From Phycisphaeraceae bacterium (lineage in GTDB: Bacteria; Planctomycetota; Phycisphaerae; Phycisphaerales; Phycisphaeraceae), in contig JANQSF010000014.1 in assembly GCA_028284155.1 (NCBI GenBank), forward strand, positions 1 to 63,703: 63,703 nt of DNA, read 5' to 3'. This document shows, one piece after another, positions 7,368 through 15,706 of this stretch. Position numbers and translations under genes: made by a program. Under the pieces are notes generated by a model, which did no database searches, was not told the origin of the DNA, and saw only the letters and a program-made list of their open reading frames with translations. How positions within the stretch are numbered: position 1 is the first letter of the stretch; the number at the start of each line of letters is the position of its first letter.

Positions 7368-8810
7368 GTGAAGACTCTCAATTCACCGCAAGCTGTCGTT
7401 GCGCGCATTGCCGATCGTTTGGTCAAGACGCTGGGGAACCATCGGTACACGATGTGGTTCGATCGGTCCGTCCGCTTGTCTTTCGAGCAGCAGGAGCAAA
7501 GCCTGCACGTGACGGCCCCGAACCGGTTCATCGCCGACTGGGTCGACACACACTTCCGCGCGGCGTTGCTCGAAGCCGCGGCCGAAGCCGTTGGCGAAAA
7601 CGTTGACCTGACGTTCCAGGTCGATCACCGCCCGTTCAGTCAGCGGCCCGCGCGCCCCGATAAATCCAAGCGGCCCGACAAGCCCAACGGTCGGCCGACG
7701 CGCCCATACGACACCGGCGACCTCAAACTCCGCCACAAGCTCGACGACTTCGTCGTCGGCCCGAGCAACCGGTTGGCCTACGCGGCGGCTTGTCGATTGA
7801 CGGAAGAAGAGAAGGACGACGCGCCGCCCAGCCCGCTGTTCATCCACGGCGACTTCGGCCTCGGCAAGACTCACCTGCTGCAGGGCATCTGCCAGGCCGT
7901 GCTCGACCGCCGACCCGAAGCACGCGTGCGCTACACCTCGGCTGAGCAGTTCACCAACGAATACGTCAGCGCCGTCAAGCGCAACAAGCGCGACGAATTC
8001 CGCCGCAAGTACCGGCGTGTCGAGTGGCTGGTCGTCGACGACCTGCAGGTGCTGTCGGGCAAGCCGGGCACGCAGCAGGAGTTCCTGCACTGCTTCGACG
8101 CGATCGACATGAACGGCGCCCGCGTCGCGCTGGCATGCGACAAACACCCGCGACTCATGCACGACCTGTCCGAAGCGCTGGTCAGTCGCTGCCTCAGCGG
8201 TGTCGTGGCCGAGGTCGAGCCGCCGGACACGGCGACGCGGCTGCGCATCGTCGAAGCGATGGCCAAACGGCGCGGCGTTGCGCTGCGTGAAGCCGTCGTC
8301 TGCACGATCGCCAACAACTGCACGCACTCGGTGCGCGAGATCGAAGGCGCGGTCAACAAACTCTCGGCGCTCGCCCGGCTCAAGACGACCGGCCGAGCCG
8401 ACGACGGCGGGCTGCGCGCCGAGCCGATCGGGCAGTCCGTGGCCGAGCAACTGTTCAACTCGCCCGACGCACTCAGCCCGCACCGCGTGGTCAGCGTCGA
8501 TGAGTTGGCCGAGTCGGTCGCCGCGATGTTCGGCATTGACCCCGGCCGACTGCTCGGCGAAAGCCGCCACCGCCAGACCGTGCTCGCCCGTTCGCTGGTC
8601 GTCTACCTCGCCCGCGAGCTGACCCCGATGAGCTACCCCGAGGTCGCCCGCGCGTTCAACCGCGGCAGCCACTCGTTCGCCATCAATGCCGTGCGTCGCG
8701 TGAACGACCTGCTGACTGACAACGCCACACTCGACCTGCCCGACCGAGCCGATCCGATCATGGTCCGCGACGTGATCGACCAGGTCACGCGGCACGTGCG
8801 CGGGGCGTGA
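7368..8810 (+). CDS. dnaA: Chromosomal replication initiator DnaA
   Basis: A 480-residue AAA+ initiator. Domain I is residues 1-80 (TMWFDRSVRL, then FIADWVDTHFRAALLEA), followed by a Pro/Lys/Arg linker at 88-115. The ATPase core has Walker A GDFGLGKT (161-168), Walker B WLVVDDLQ (220-227), the arginine-finger region SEALVSRCLSGVV (268-280) and sensor II SVREIEGAVNKL (321-332). Domain IV is the helix-turn-helix MSYPEVARAFNRGSHSFAINAVRRV (421-445). The canonical DHTTV signature reads SHSFAI here, and the usual GGTG of Walker A reads GDFG, so it is a divergent but complete DnaA. The start is GTG at 7368, with AAGGAA just upstream. dnaN is not adjacent. Confidence 0.93.
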   Translation: MKTLNSPQAVVARIADRLVKTLGNHRYTMWFDRSVRLSFEQQEQSLHVTAPNRFIADWVDTHFRAALLEAAAEAVGENVDLTFQVDHRPFSQRPARPDKSKRPDKPNGRPTRPYDTGDLKLRHKLDDFVVGPSNRLAYAAACRLTEEEKDDAPPSPLFIHGDFGLGKTHLLQGICQAVLDRRPEARVRYTSAEQFTNEYVSAVKRNKRDEFRRKYRRVEWLVVDDLQVLSGKPGTQQEFLHCFDAIDMNGARVALACDKHPRLMHDLSEALVSRCLSGVVAEVEPPDTATRLRIVEAMAKRRGVALREAVVCTIANNCTHSVREIEGAVNKLSALARLKTTGRADDGGLRAEPIGQSVAEQLFNSPDALSPHRVVSVDELAESVAAMFGIDPGRLLGESRHRQTVLARSLVVYLARELTPMSYPEVARAFNRGSHSFAINAVRRVNDLLTDNATLDLPDRADPIMVRDVIDQVTRHVRGA

Positions 8811-8830
8811 GTCGTGCTGCGACCGCCGAC

Positions 8831-9150
8831 CTCTTCAGCCCCGGGCTCCGCCCGGGGACGGGATTAACCCACGCGTTGGGTGCCTGTGAATGGCGAAGCC
8901 TTTCACGGAAAGGCGCGTTCGAGGCTGTGAAACGCTTCGCTTATTCACAGGCACCCATTCAGTTTACGGGCGTGCAATTCAACCCTGGGCTCCGCCCGTT
9001 GACCGGATTATCCCGTGTGCAACGCGTTCCCTTGATGACACATCAAACCCCGTCGGCCGATCGCCTGGCGATCACTGACTTCCGCACGCCTTGTCCTTAA
9101 AGTACGCAGCCGCGCAGACGATCCCCGGGCAAAGCCCGGGGCTGAAGAGT
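8831..9150. repeat. Nested inverted elements between dnaA and tdh
   Basis: The outer pair (8831-8861 and 9119-9150) are inverted copies of CCCCGGGCTCCGCCCGGGG-type hairpins with CTCTTCAG tails. A third, weaker copy is at 8981-9008. Inside lies a second family (8877-8957), with arms GGTGCCTGTGAAT and ATTCACAGGCACC enclosing CGCTTCGC segments. This inner family recurs at 11745-11824 and, as a single arm, at 27970-28000. No gene is seen in this 373-base gap. Confidence 0.85.
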
Positions 9151-9183
9151 CGTTGCCGTGTCAGTACACCGTCAGGTCGTCCG

Positions 9184-10227
9184 ATGCCCCAAACCATGAA
9201 AGCCCTGGTCAAAGCGAAGCGCGAGCAAGGCCTCTGGCTCGACGACGTGCCCGTGCCGACAATCGGCATCAACGACGTGCTGATCCGCGTGCACAAGACG
9301 GGCATCTGCGGGACCGACGTGCACATCTATAACTGGGATGAGTGGGCGCAGAAAACCGTGCCCGTGCCGATGGTCGTCGGCCACGAGTTCGTGGGCGAGA
9401 TCGTCGAGGTCGGTGACAACGTCATCGACTTCACGCCGGGGCAACGCGTCAGCGGCGAGGGGCACGTCGTGTGTGGGCGCTGCCGCAACTGCATGGCCGG
9501 CCGGCGACACCTGTGCGCCCACACGTCGGGCGTCGGCGTCGATCGACCCGGCGCGTTTGCCGAGTACGTCAGCCTGCCCATGGCCAACGTGTGGGAGCAG
9601 GCGCCGCAGGTCAGCGACGACGAGGCCGCCATCTTCGACCCCTTCGGTAACGCCGTGCACACCGCCCTCCAATTCGACCTGCTGGGCGAAGACGTGCTGA
9701 TCACCGGCGCGGGCCCGATCGGTATCATGGCCGCGGCCGTGTGTCGGCACGCGGGCGCCCGGTTCGTCGTCATCACCGATGTGAACCCGTATCGACTCGC
9801 ACTCGCAGAGAAGATGGGCGTGACCCGCGCCGTCGACGTGCGCGACACAAGCATCGCCGATGTTCAAAAAGAACTCGACATGCACGAGGGGTTCGACGTC
9901 GGCCTGGAGATGTCGGGCAACCCGCAAGCCTTCCGCGACCTGCTGGCCAACATGTGTCACGGCGGCAAGGTCGCGGTGCTTGGCATCCCCGAAAACGACT
10001 TCCCGATCGACTGGAACACCGTCATTTTCAACATGCTCACCCTCAAGGGCGTGTACGGCCGAGAGATGTACGAGACGTGGTACAAGATGACCGTGATGAT
10101 CCAGGCTGGCCTCGACATCAAGCCGGTTATCACGCACCACTTCGCTTGCGACGACTTCCAGGAAGGGTTCGACGTGATGCGCAGTGGGGATAGTGGCAAA
10201 GTCATCCTCGATTGGCGGGATGAGTGA
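9184..10227 (+). CDS. tdh: L-threonine 3-dehydrogenase
   Basis: A 347-residue zinc-dependent medium-chain dehydrogenase that oxidises L-threonine to 2-amino-3-ketobutyrate with NAD+. It is close to E. coli Tdh along its length: [19 protein letters not shown] (catalytic Cys42), GHEFVGE (His67, Glu68), structural zinc cysteines 97, 100, 103 and 111, [13 protein letters not shown], the Rossmann motif [14 protein letters not shown], and the C-terminal GKVILDW. The ATG at 9184 ([10 protein letters not shown]) is chosen; the inner ATG at 9196 matches the E. coli start and is also possible. An upstream in-frame start at 9091 is inside repeat DNA. kbl follows after a repeat-filled gap. Confidence 0.95.
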   Translation: MPQTMKALVKAKREQGLWLDDVPVPTIGINDVLIRVHKTGICGTDVHIYNWDEWAQKTVPVPMVVGHEFVGEIVEVGDNVIDFTPGQRVSGEGHVVCGRCRNCMAGRRHLCAHTSGVGVDRPGAFAEYVSLPMANVWEQAPQVSDDEAAIFDPFGNAVHTALQFDLLGEDVLITGAGPIGIMAAAVCRHAGARFVVITDVNPYRLALAEKMGVTRAVDVRDTSIADVQKELDMHEGFDVGLEMSGNPQAFRDLLANMCHGGKVAVLGIPENDFPIDWNTVIFNMLTLKGVYGREMYETWYKMTVMIQAGLDIKPVITHHFACDDFQEGFDVMRSGDSGKVILDWRDE

Positions 10228-10528
10228 GAGGCAGAGGCACGAAGGCACTTAGGCACGGAGTCACGAAGGGTTGTTGACCCGGACGCCCGTTTAGCGGCGA
10301 GCCCGCAGGGCCGCCCCATGTCGCAGCTTCGACCTTGGGCGGCCCTGCGGGCTCGTTGCTAAACAATCTTCCAGAAAACTCGCCCTTCGTGCCTCCGTGC
10401 CTTGTTTGTCTTCTCAGCGATTCCAGTTCTTGCCGGACGCGATGCGCCTTCCGGTTTATCGTTGGACTCCGGCAACGCGCAACCCCTTCGTGACTCCGTG
10501 CCTAAGTGCCTTCGTGCCTTCCCGCCTC
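10228..10528. repeat. Large nested inverted repeat between tdh and kbl, period-8 arms
   Basis: The outer arms (10228-10270 and 10482-10528) match in inverted orientation over more than 35 bases. They are built of 8-base units such as AGGCACGA, AGGCACTT and AGGCACGG. Inside, 10288-10320 pairs with 10335-10363 (core GAGCCCGCAGGGC). A further half-arm of the outer type is at 10380-10405. The element fills the whole 310-base gap between two genes of one pathway. Confidence 0.88.
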
Positions 10529-10537
10529 CAACGCCCC

Positions 10538-11731
10538 ATGCCCGACCGCTTCTACCAACACCTGACCGAACAGCTCGCCGACATCCGCGACGCCGGCCTC
10601 TACAAGGTCGAACGCGTGATCACGACGCCGCAGCGGGCGCACATCGCCACGACCGGCCGTGACGACGTGCTGAACATGTGCGCGAACAACTACCTCGGGC
10701 TGGCCGACTACCCCGAAGTGATCGCCGCGGCCCGCGCGGCGCTCGACGACCACGGCTACGGCATGGCGTCGGTCCGTTTCATCTGCGGCACGCAGGACGC
10801 GCACAAGGAACTTGAGACGCGTGTCAGCGGCTTCCTCGGCACGGACGATACGATCCTCTACACGTCGTGCTTCGACGCAAACGGCGGCCTGTTCGAGACG
10901 TTGCTCACCGCAGACGACGCGATTATCAGTGACGCGCTCAATCACGCGTCGATCATCGACGGTGTGCGGTTGTGCAAGGCCAAGCGGTTTCGGTACGCCA
11001 ACAGCGACATGGCCGACCTGGAAGCGAAGCTCAAAGAGGCCGACGCGGCCGGCGCTCGGTTCAAGATGATCGCGACCGACGGTGTCTTCTCGATGGACGG
11101 CTACATCGCCAAGCTGCCCGACATCTGCGCGTTGGCTGACCAGTACGACGCGCTGGTGATGGTGGACGACTCACATGCAACCGGCTTCATGGGCGACACG
11201 GGTCGCGGCACGCCGGAGTACCACGGCGTGGCCGACCGGATCGACGTGGTCACGTCGACGCTCGGCAAGGCGCTGGGCGGCGCGTCGGGCGGGTTCACGT
11301 CCGCGCGGCAACCGATCATCGACCTGCTGCGACAACGGTCGCGGCCTTACCTCTTTAGCAACACGCTCGCGCCACCGATCGTCGCCGGCTCGATCAAGGC
11401 GATCGAACTGGTGCAACGATCGACCGAACTGCGCGACAAGCTGCACGCCAATACCGCGCACTTCGTGGCGGGCGCCGCCGAGCGCGGGCTCGACATGCTT
11501 CCGGGGGCGGGGGAGCACCCGATCGTCCCGATCATGGTCGGCGACGCGGCGCTGGCGACACGCATGGCCGACGCCATGCTCGAGCGCGGCGTGTACGTCA
11601 TCGGCTTCAGCTTCCCCGTCGTCCCCAAGGGCCAGGCTCGCATCCGAGTGCAGGTCTCGGCTGCGCACTCGATCGACGACCTGAACTTCGCGCTTGACGC
11701 GTTTGCCGCGGTGCGCGATGAATTACGATGA
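10538..11731 (+). CDS. kbl: 2-amino-3-ketobutyrate CoA ligase (glycine C-acetyltransferase)
   Basis: A 397-residue alpha-oxoamine synthase that cleaves 2-amino-3-ketobutyrate with CoA to glycine and acetyl-CoA, using PLP. The PLP lysine is Lys244 in [13 protein letters not shown], the same number as in E. coli Kbl. The aspartate in [13 protein letters not shown] and the substrate-loop [13 protein letters not shown] are conserved, and the length is normal. The ATG at 10538 ([10 protein letters not shown]) follows the tdh-kbl repeat; the frame is open to 10397 but only through that repeat. Together with tdh it forms the threonine-to-glycine pathway. The stop region carries a tandem copy of GATGAATTAC. 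Confidence 0.95.
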   Translation: MPDRFYQHLTEQLADIRDAGLYKVERVITTPQRAHIATTGRDDVLNMCANNYLGLADYPEVIAAARAALDDHGYGMASVRFICGTQDAHKELETRVSGFLGTDDTILYTSCFDANGGLFETLLTADDAIISDALNHASIIDGVRLCKAKRFRYANSDMADLEAKLKEADAAGARFKMIATDGVFSMDGYIAKLPDICALADQYDALVMVDDSHATGFMGDTGRGTPEYHGVADRIDVVTSTLGKALGGASGGFTSARQPIIDLLRQRSRPYLFSNTLAPPIVAGSIKAIELVQRSTELRDKLHANTAHFVAGAAERGLDMLPGAGEHPIVPIMVGDAALATRMADAMLERGVYVIGFSFPVVPKGQARIRVQVSAAHSIDDLNFALDAFAAVRDELR

Positions 11732-11738
11732 ATTACAT
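11719..11738. repeat. Tandem 10-base duplication at the kbl stop
   Basis: GATGAATTAC occurs twice in succession. The first copy encodes the last kbl codons, and the TGA stop lies at the start of the second. The duplication does not alter the protein end. Confidence 0.7.
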
Positions 11739-11744
11739 AGGTAT

Positions 11745-11824
11745 TGGGTGCCTGTGAATAAGCGAAGCGTTTCACGGTCTGTGTCGTCCAATGCCGTGAA
11801 ACGCTTTGCTTGTTCACAGCCACC
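11745..11824. repeat. Palindrome, GTGCCTGTGAAT family, copy 2
   Basis: The left arm (11745-11777) and right arm (11795-11824) are inverted copies containing CCTGTGAATAAGCGAAGCG and its complement. It lies between the convergent ends of kbl and the CxxCH protein gene, so it could fold in either transcript. It matches the element at 8877-8957. Confidence 0.88.
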
Positions 11825-11844
11825 CGCGCGACGAGTTGGCCTGA

Positions 11845-14800
11845 TCAATCCGTCGGCTTTTCGCGCAGCAATTCGATCGCGTCGAACAACGCCGCGCCGC
11901 CCATCGCCGTGGGCGCGATGCCGGTGACGGTCGCATCGCCGAAGTCTTTCCACAGGTCGCGAGTGATGACCGTCCATTTCGCCGGAGCTTTGTCCGCAAC
12001 GCGCACAGCCGACCAACCGGTCGTGTTCGCGCCGGCGTAGTAACGGAACACCGGTTTCTTGGCCGGCGGCCAGGCGCCGCTGTTGGCGATCTCGATCATC
12101 ACGCCCGACGCGCCGGCCGACTTCCACGCGAAACGGATGTACCGGTACTCGCCCGGCCCGGGTGTCTCGCGCATGCGGAACGACCAGCCGGCGATGCGGG
12201 CCGAGTAACGCTGCGGCGGCGTGACGCGCAGGGACGCCGCGCCGCGGTGCTTGTCCTGCCAGTCGATCGACGCCCGACCCTTGCCGTCGACCAGTTGGTC
12301 GACGAAGTCCTCGCGGTCGTCGAACAGCACACGTCGCGACGCGGGCTGACGCAACCAGCCGATCAGGTCGGCCACGTCCATCGGTTGCAGCATCTCGACG
12401 AGATTCTCAGGCATGATCGACACGCCGGTCGCCTTGAACGACGCGATGTCCTTGCGCAGCAGCGTGACCCGTTTGCCCTCGGCCTGTTTCAGTGTGACGC
12501 TCGTCGGCGACTCGCTGTGGAGCAGGCCGACGACCAGGTCGCCGTCGAGCGTCTCGACGGTGTACGTCGTGTAGCCGGCCGAGACGGTCGCGTTCGGGGT
12601 GAGGATGTCCTGAAGGAACGTCGCGTCCGTTCGGCGGAACTCGGCGTCGAGGTCGGGCCCGACGGCGTGCCCTTCGCCGTGCGCTTGATGACAGGTCGCG
12701 CACAGCCTTTTGAACACCGCACCGCCGTTGGCGATGTCACGCTTGCGCGACAGCGCGGCCGTGTAGCGCGCCATCGTCGCGTCGTCGACGGTGCGGACGG
12801 CTTTGAACAACGACTCGGCCCGACGGCGCAGCGCGGCGTTGGGGTGTTCGAGTAACGCCGCGCGACGCACGGCCGAGACGGCCGACACGGGCAGCACCCC
12901 ATCTTCCATCGCCTTGACGATGTGCGGCGTGTATTCGCGGCGCGTGAGTAGTGCGTCGATGATCGCGACGCGCACGGCAGGCGGCGTTCGATTGATGTGA
13001 CTAAGCAGTGTCGACGCGGCGCTGTGGTCACGCGCTTCGCCCAATTCGCGAACAGCCGCGATGCGCTCGGCCATCGGGCGCTTCACGTCGGCGATGGTTG
13101 CGGCCGCGCGGGCCAGTCGGACTTTGCGCTGCGCCGCGGTCTCGACACGCATGGCGTTGACCAGTGTGCGGGCCGCCTCGGCGGTGCCGCTGTCTTTGGA
13201 GCGCGCCATCGCCATCAACGCCTCGCGGGCGGGTTGCGTCAGTTCGATGTCGGCTGAACGCTTGAGTCGGCCGCGGACGCCGGTCAGCCCCGCGCGTTGC
13301 CAGCTTGGTTGCTCGGCCTTGGCCAGAGCGGTCAACGCGTTGGAAAGCGCGTCGGGGTCGCGGCTGTCGGTGAGCATGGCGCACAACCGTTCAATGAACT
13401 TCGCAGAGTGATCGATTTGGTCCGATGCGACCTTTTGGGACAGGACCTTTGCCAGCACGTCATCGCCGCCGGTGCGCAGCGAGCTAAGAATCGCCACGGT
13501 CATCCACGACTCGTGGGCGTGGCGCACTGCGAGGTAACTCAGCACGGTCCGCGCGCGGGGGTCGGTCGTCTCGCCCAGCGAAAGGCCGAGCTGGATTCGC
13601 ACGCGCGGGTCGTCGTGTTCAGCCGTTGCCATTGCCGCGCCGATCAACGACGGCTCGCCCTTGAATCGCGTGTCGGCGAGCCGTAGCGCTTGCGTAACCA
13701 CGGCGGCGTGATTGTGTCGAAGGGCGTCGCGGAGGGCGTCGGCGGTGAGTTGACTCAAGGCGTCGAGCACGTGCAGTGCGCCGATCGCCGCGTGCGGTGG
13801 CGCATCGGCCGTGACCAGCGCGCTCAATGCCGGTGCGGCAGACGCGTCGTTGCGTTCGGTCAGCAGGCGGCGTGCTGTTTCGCGTCGCCAGTACCGCCCG
13901 CTGGCCAACTCGCCGACGAGTTGTTTCGTGCTCAGTGCGCTCATATCAGCGGCCGGCGACTTGGCCATGTCGTCGTGGACAAGCCGCCAGACGCGGCCGT
14001 GCCGTTCGCCGTGGTTGAGCCGGTACTGCTGCTGCAGGTAGCGCGGGATGGCGGAGTAGTCTTCGATGATCTCGCGGTAGAAGTCGCTGATGACGACTGA
14101 GCCGTCTGGCGCGTGGGTCAGGTTGATCGGGTGGAACCAGATGTCGCGCGACGCGAGGAATTCGCGCTGCGTTTCACGCGGGAGGCGTTGCAGGCGCGGC
14201 ACAAGCCCGTTGCGTGTCAGGACGGCGCGGTGGACCATGTTCTGCGCCGGCTCGCAGGCCAGCAGGTGTCCGCGCAGGCCGGGCATGGCTGTGTCTTGAT
14301 AGACGAACGGCGAGCAGGCCGACGTGAAGTAGCCGTTCGGCGCCGACTCGGCCACGCCGTATCGCGACGTGTAAAACTTGGAGAAACCGGGGTCGGTCGC
14401 GCGGCGTGATCGCCACGGGTGCGGCTTGCTGATCGGGTAGGTCCGGTTGCTCGGCGCGGTATTGACGCGCAGCGACCCGAAACTCACGGCCGGGTTGCGG
14501 GCCAGGTATCGCCACGGCATAGGGGCGATGTAATACGCGGGCGTGCCCGTGCTGACGGTGAAGCGGTCGCCTGACTCGGTCAGCGCGAAGCCGAACGTGT
14601 GCGTGCCTTCCGGCACGGGTTCGATGGCCGAGCCGTCAGCCCTGAAGCGGAAGTCGTTACGTGGCAGTTGCACGGGCTTGCTGAGCTTCGGCCCGGTGAT
14701 CGTGCCGCCCTGACCGCGGCCGACGTAGACCCATCCGTCAACGCCCCACTGCGGCGCGTTCATGCGTCGTTCGAGGATGCCCGTCTTGAAGCCGGTGAAC

Positions 14801-15360
14801 AGTGTCTGGCGCACCTCGGCCTTGCCGTCGCCGTCGCCGTCGGCCAGGTAAACGATGTGCGGCGAGCAGACGACGATCACACCGCCGCGCGCCGCGACGA
14901 GGCCGAAACACGCGGGCAGGTCGTCGGCCCACACTTCGGCCTTGTCCATCACGCCGTCGCCGTCGGTGTCGATCAGCCGTTTGACCGTGCCCGTCTGCTC
15001 GCGCTCAGCCCGCTTGACCGCTTCCGGCGGCGCGGGGATGCGTCGCACAACCTTGTCGAGCTTCCCCGTCTTGTTCAGTTCCTCGATGTCGTATTGGCCT
15101 TCGAGGTTGTAGCCGTGCAATTCGCACACGAACATCCGTCCGCGCTCATCGAAGCACACGCCCGACGGGTTGCGGATCAGCGGCTCGGACGCGACAAGCT
15201 CAAGTCGGAATCCGTCGGGCAATTCGACGGCCGCCCGGCTCTGCGCCGGCGTCATCGGTTTGGGCGCGTCGGCGGGGATGGGGATGTCGGCTGACACGCG
15301 CGGTGGGTGGATCATGATCGCGAGCAGCGCGAAGACGACTTGTATGCCCGTGCGTGACAT
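11845..15360 (-). CDS. Secreted PVC-type dehydrogenase-like protein with CxxCH heme domain
   Basis: A 1171-residue exported protein. After a signal peptide (TGIQVVFALLAIMIHPPRVSA) comes a beta-propeller-like dehydrogenase domain (LPDGFRLELVASEPLIRNP, FDERGRMFVCEL, DTDGDGVMDKAEVWADDL). A long alpha-helical HEAT-like region follows, then a cytochrome c domain with CATCH at about residues 887-891 and GPDLDAEFRRTDATFLQDIL. The C-terminal part (about 1000-1171) looks like a carbohydrate-binding or galactose-binding fold (YRYIRFAWKSAGASGVMIEI). This architecture is expanded in Planctomycetes and Verrucomicrobia and is thought to oxidise sugars in the periplasm. The ATG at 15360 is chosen because upstream codons lie in repeats. 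The sulfatase gene is upstream on the same strand. Confidence 0.88.
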   Translation of the reverse strand: MSRTGIQVVFALLAIMIHPPRVSADIPIPADAPKPMTPAQSRAAVELPDGFRLELVASEPLIRNPSGVCFDERGRMFVCELHGYNLEGQYDIEELNKTGKLDKVVRRIPAPPEAVKRAEREQTGTVKRLIDTDGDGVMDKAEVWADDLPACFGLVAARGGVIVVCSPHIVYLADGDGDGKAEVRQTLFTGFKTGILERRMNAPQWGVDGWVYVGRGQGGTITGPKLSKPVQLPRNDFRFRADGSAIEPVPEGTHTFGFALTESGDRFTVSTGTPAYYIAPMPWRYLARNPAVSFGSLRVNTAPSNRTYPISKPHPWRSRRATDPGFSKFYTSRYGVAESAPNGYFTSACSPFVYQDTAMPGLRGHLLACEPAQNMVHRAVLTRNGLVPRLQRLPRETQREFLASRDIWFHPINLTHAPDGSVVISDFYREIIEDYSAIPRYLQQQYRLNHGERHGRVWRLVHDDMAKSPAADMSALSTKQLVGELASGRYWRRETARRLLTERNDASAAPALSALVTADAPPHAAIGALHVLDALSQLTADALRDALRHNHAAVVTQALRLADTRFKGEPSLIGAAMATAEHDDPRVRIQLGLSLGETTDPRARTVLSYLAVRHAHESWMTVAILSSLRTGGDDVLAKVLSQKVASDQIDHSAKFIERLCAMLTDSRDPDALSNALTALAKAEQPSWQRAGLTGVRGRLKRSADIELTQPAREALMAMARSKDSGTAEAARTLVNAMRVETAAQRKVRLARAAATIADVKRPMAERIAAVRELGEARDHSAASTLLSHINRTPPAVRVAIIDALLTRREYTPHIVKAMEDGVLPVSAVSAVRRAALLEHPNAALRRRAESLFKAVRTVDDATMARYTAALSRKRDIANGGAVFKRLCATCHQAHGEGHAVGPDLDAEFRRTDATFLQDILTPNATVSAGYTTYTVETLDGDLVVGLLHSESPTSVTLKQAEGKRVTLLRKDIASFKATGVSIMPENLVEMLQPMDVADLIGWLRQPASRRVLFDDREDFVDQLVDGKGRASIDWQDKHRGAASLRVTPPQRYSARIAGWSFRMRETPGPGEYRYIRFAWKSAGASGVMIEIANSGAWPPAKKPVFRYYAGANTTGWSAVRVADKAPAKWTVITRDLWKDFGDATVTGIAPTAMGGAALFDAIELLREKPTD

Positions 15361-15417
15361 TGAGGGGGCTCCCAAAAGACTTAGTGACGCAAAAGTGTAC
15401 AGCGGGACTTTGGATGA

Positions 15418-15694
15418 GAAACCACCGAGTGCGCCGAGGACACCGAGGACGGAAGGAGTGGGGCAGCGAAGTAGGGTGGGCCAAGGCTCGGCGCGGCCCA
15501 CCACTTGGCGTTCGTATGAAACCTTGGCTCGGTTGTGTTCATGGAGCGCCCGTTGGTGGGCCGCGCAAAGCCTTGGCCCAACCTACCCCGGCCGCATCGA
15601 CCCCGCGATTAAAGGCGCGAAACGCTCGGGTTGACCGAATCACTCGATACGCCTCTTCCCCCACCTCGGTGCTCTGGGTGACCTCGGTGGTTAT
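15418..15694. repeat. Nested inverted element, period-9 arms enclosing a GTAG-headed palindrome
   Basis: The outer arms (15419-15453 and 15661-15694) are inverted and built of 9-base units of the type CACCGAGGA. Inside, 15471-15507 starts with GTAGGGTGGGCCAAGG and pairs with 15553-15586, which ends CCTTGGCCCAACCTAC. The inner element has the GTAG head typical of REP sequences. The outer family recurs at 63390-63558. It fills the gap between the sulfatase and the CxxCH gene (15361-15706). Confidence 0.88.
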
Positions 15695-15706
15695 CATCCG
15701 ATTCCG

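Noticed and set aside
8831..8861. Rho-independent terminator of dnaA
   Set aside because: The hairpin is strong but lacks a T-tract and belongs to a repeat family found in pairs. It may still reduce read-through.
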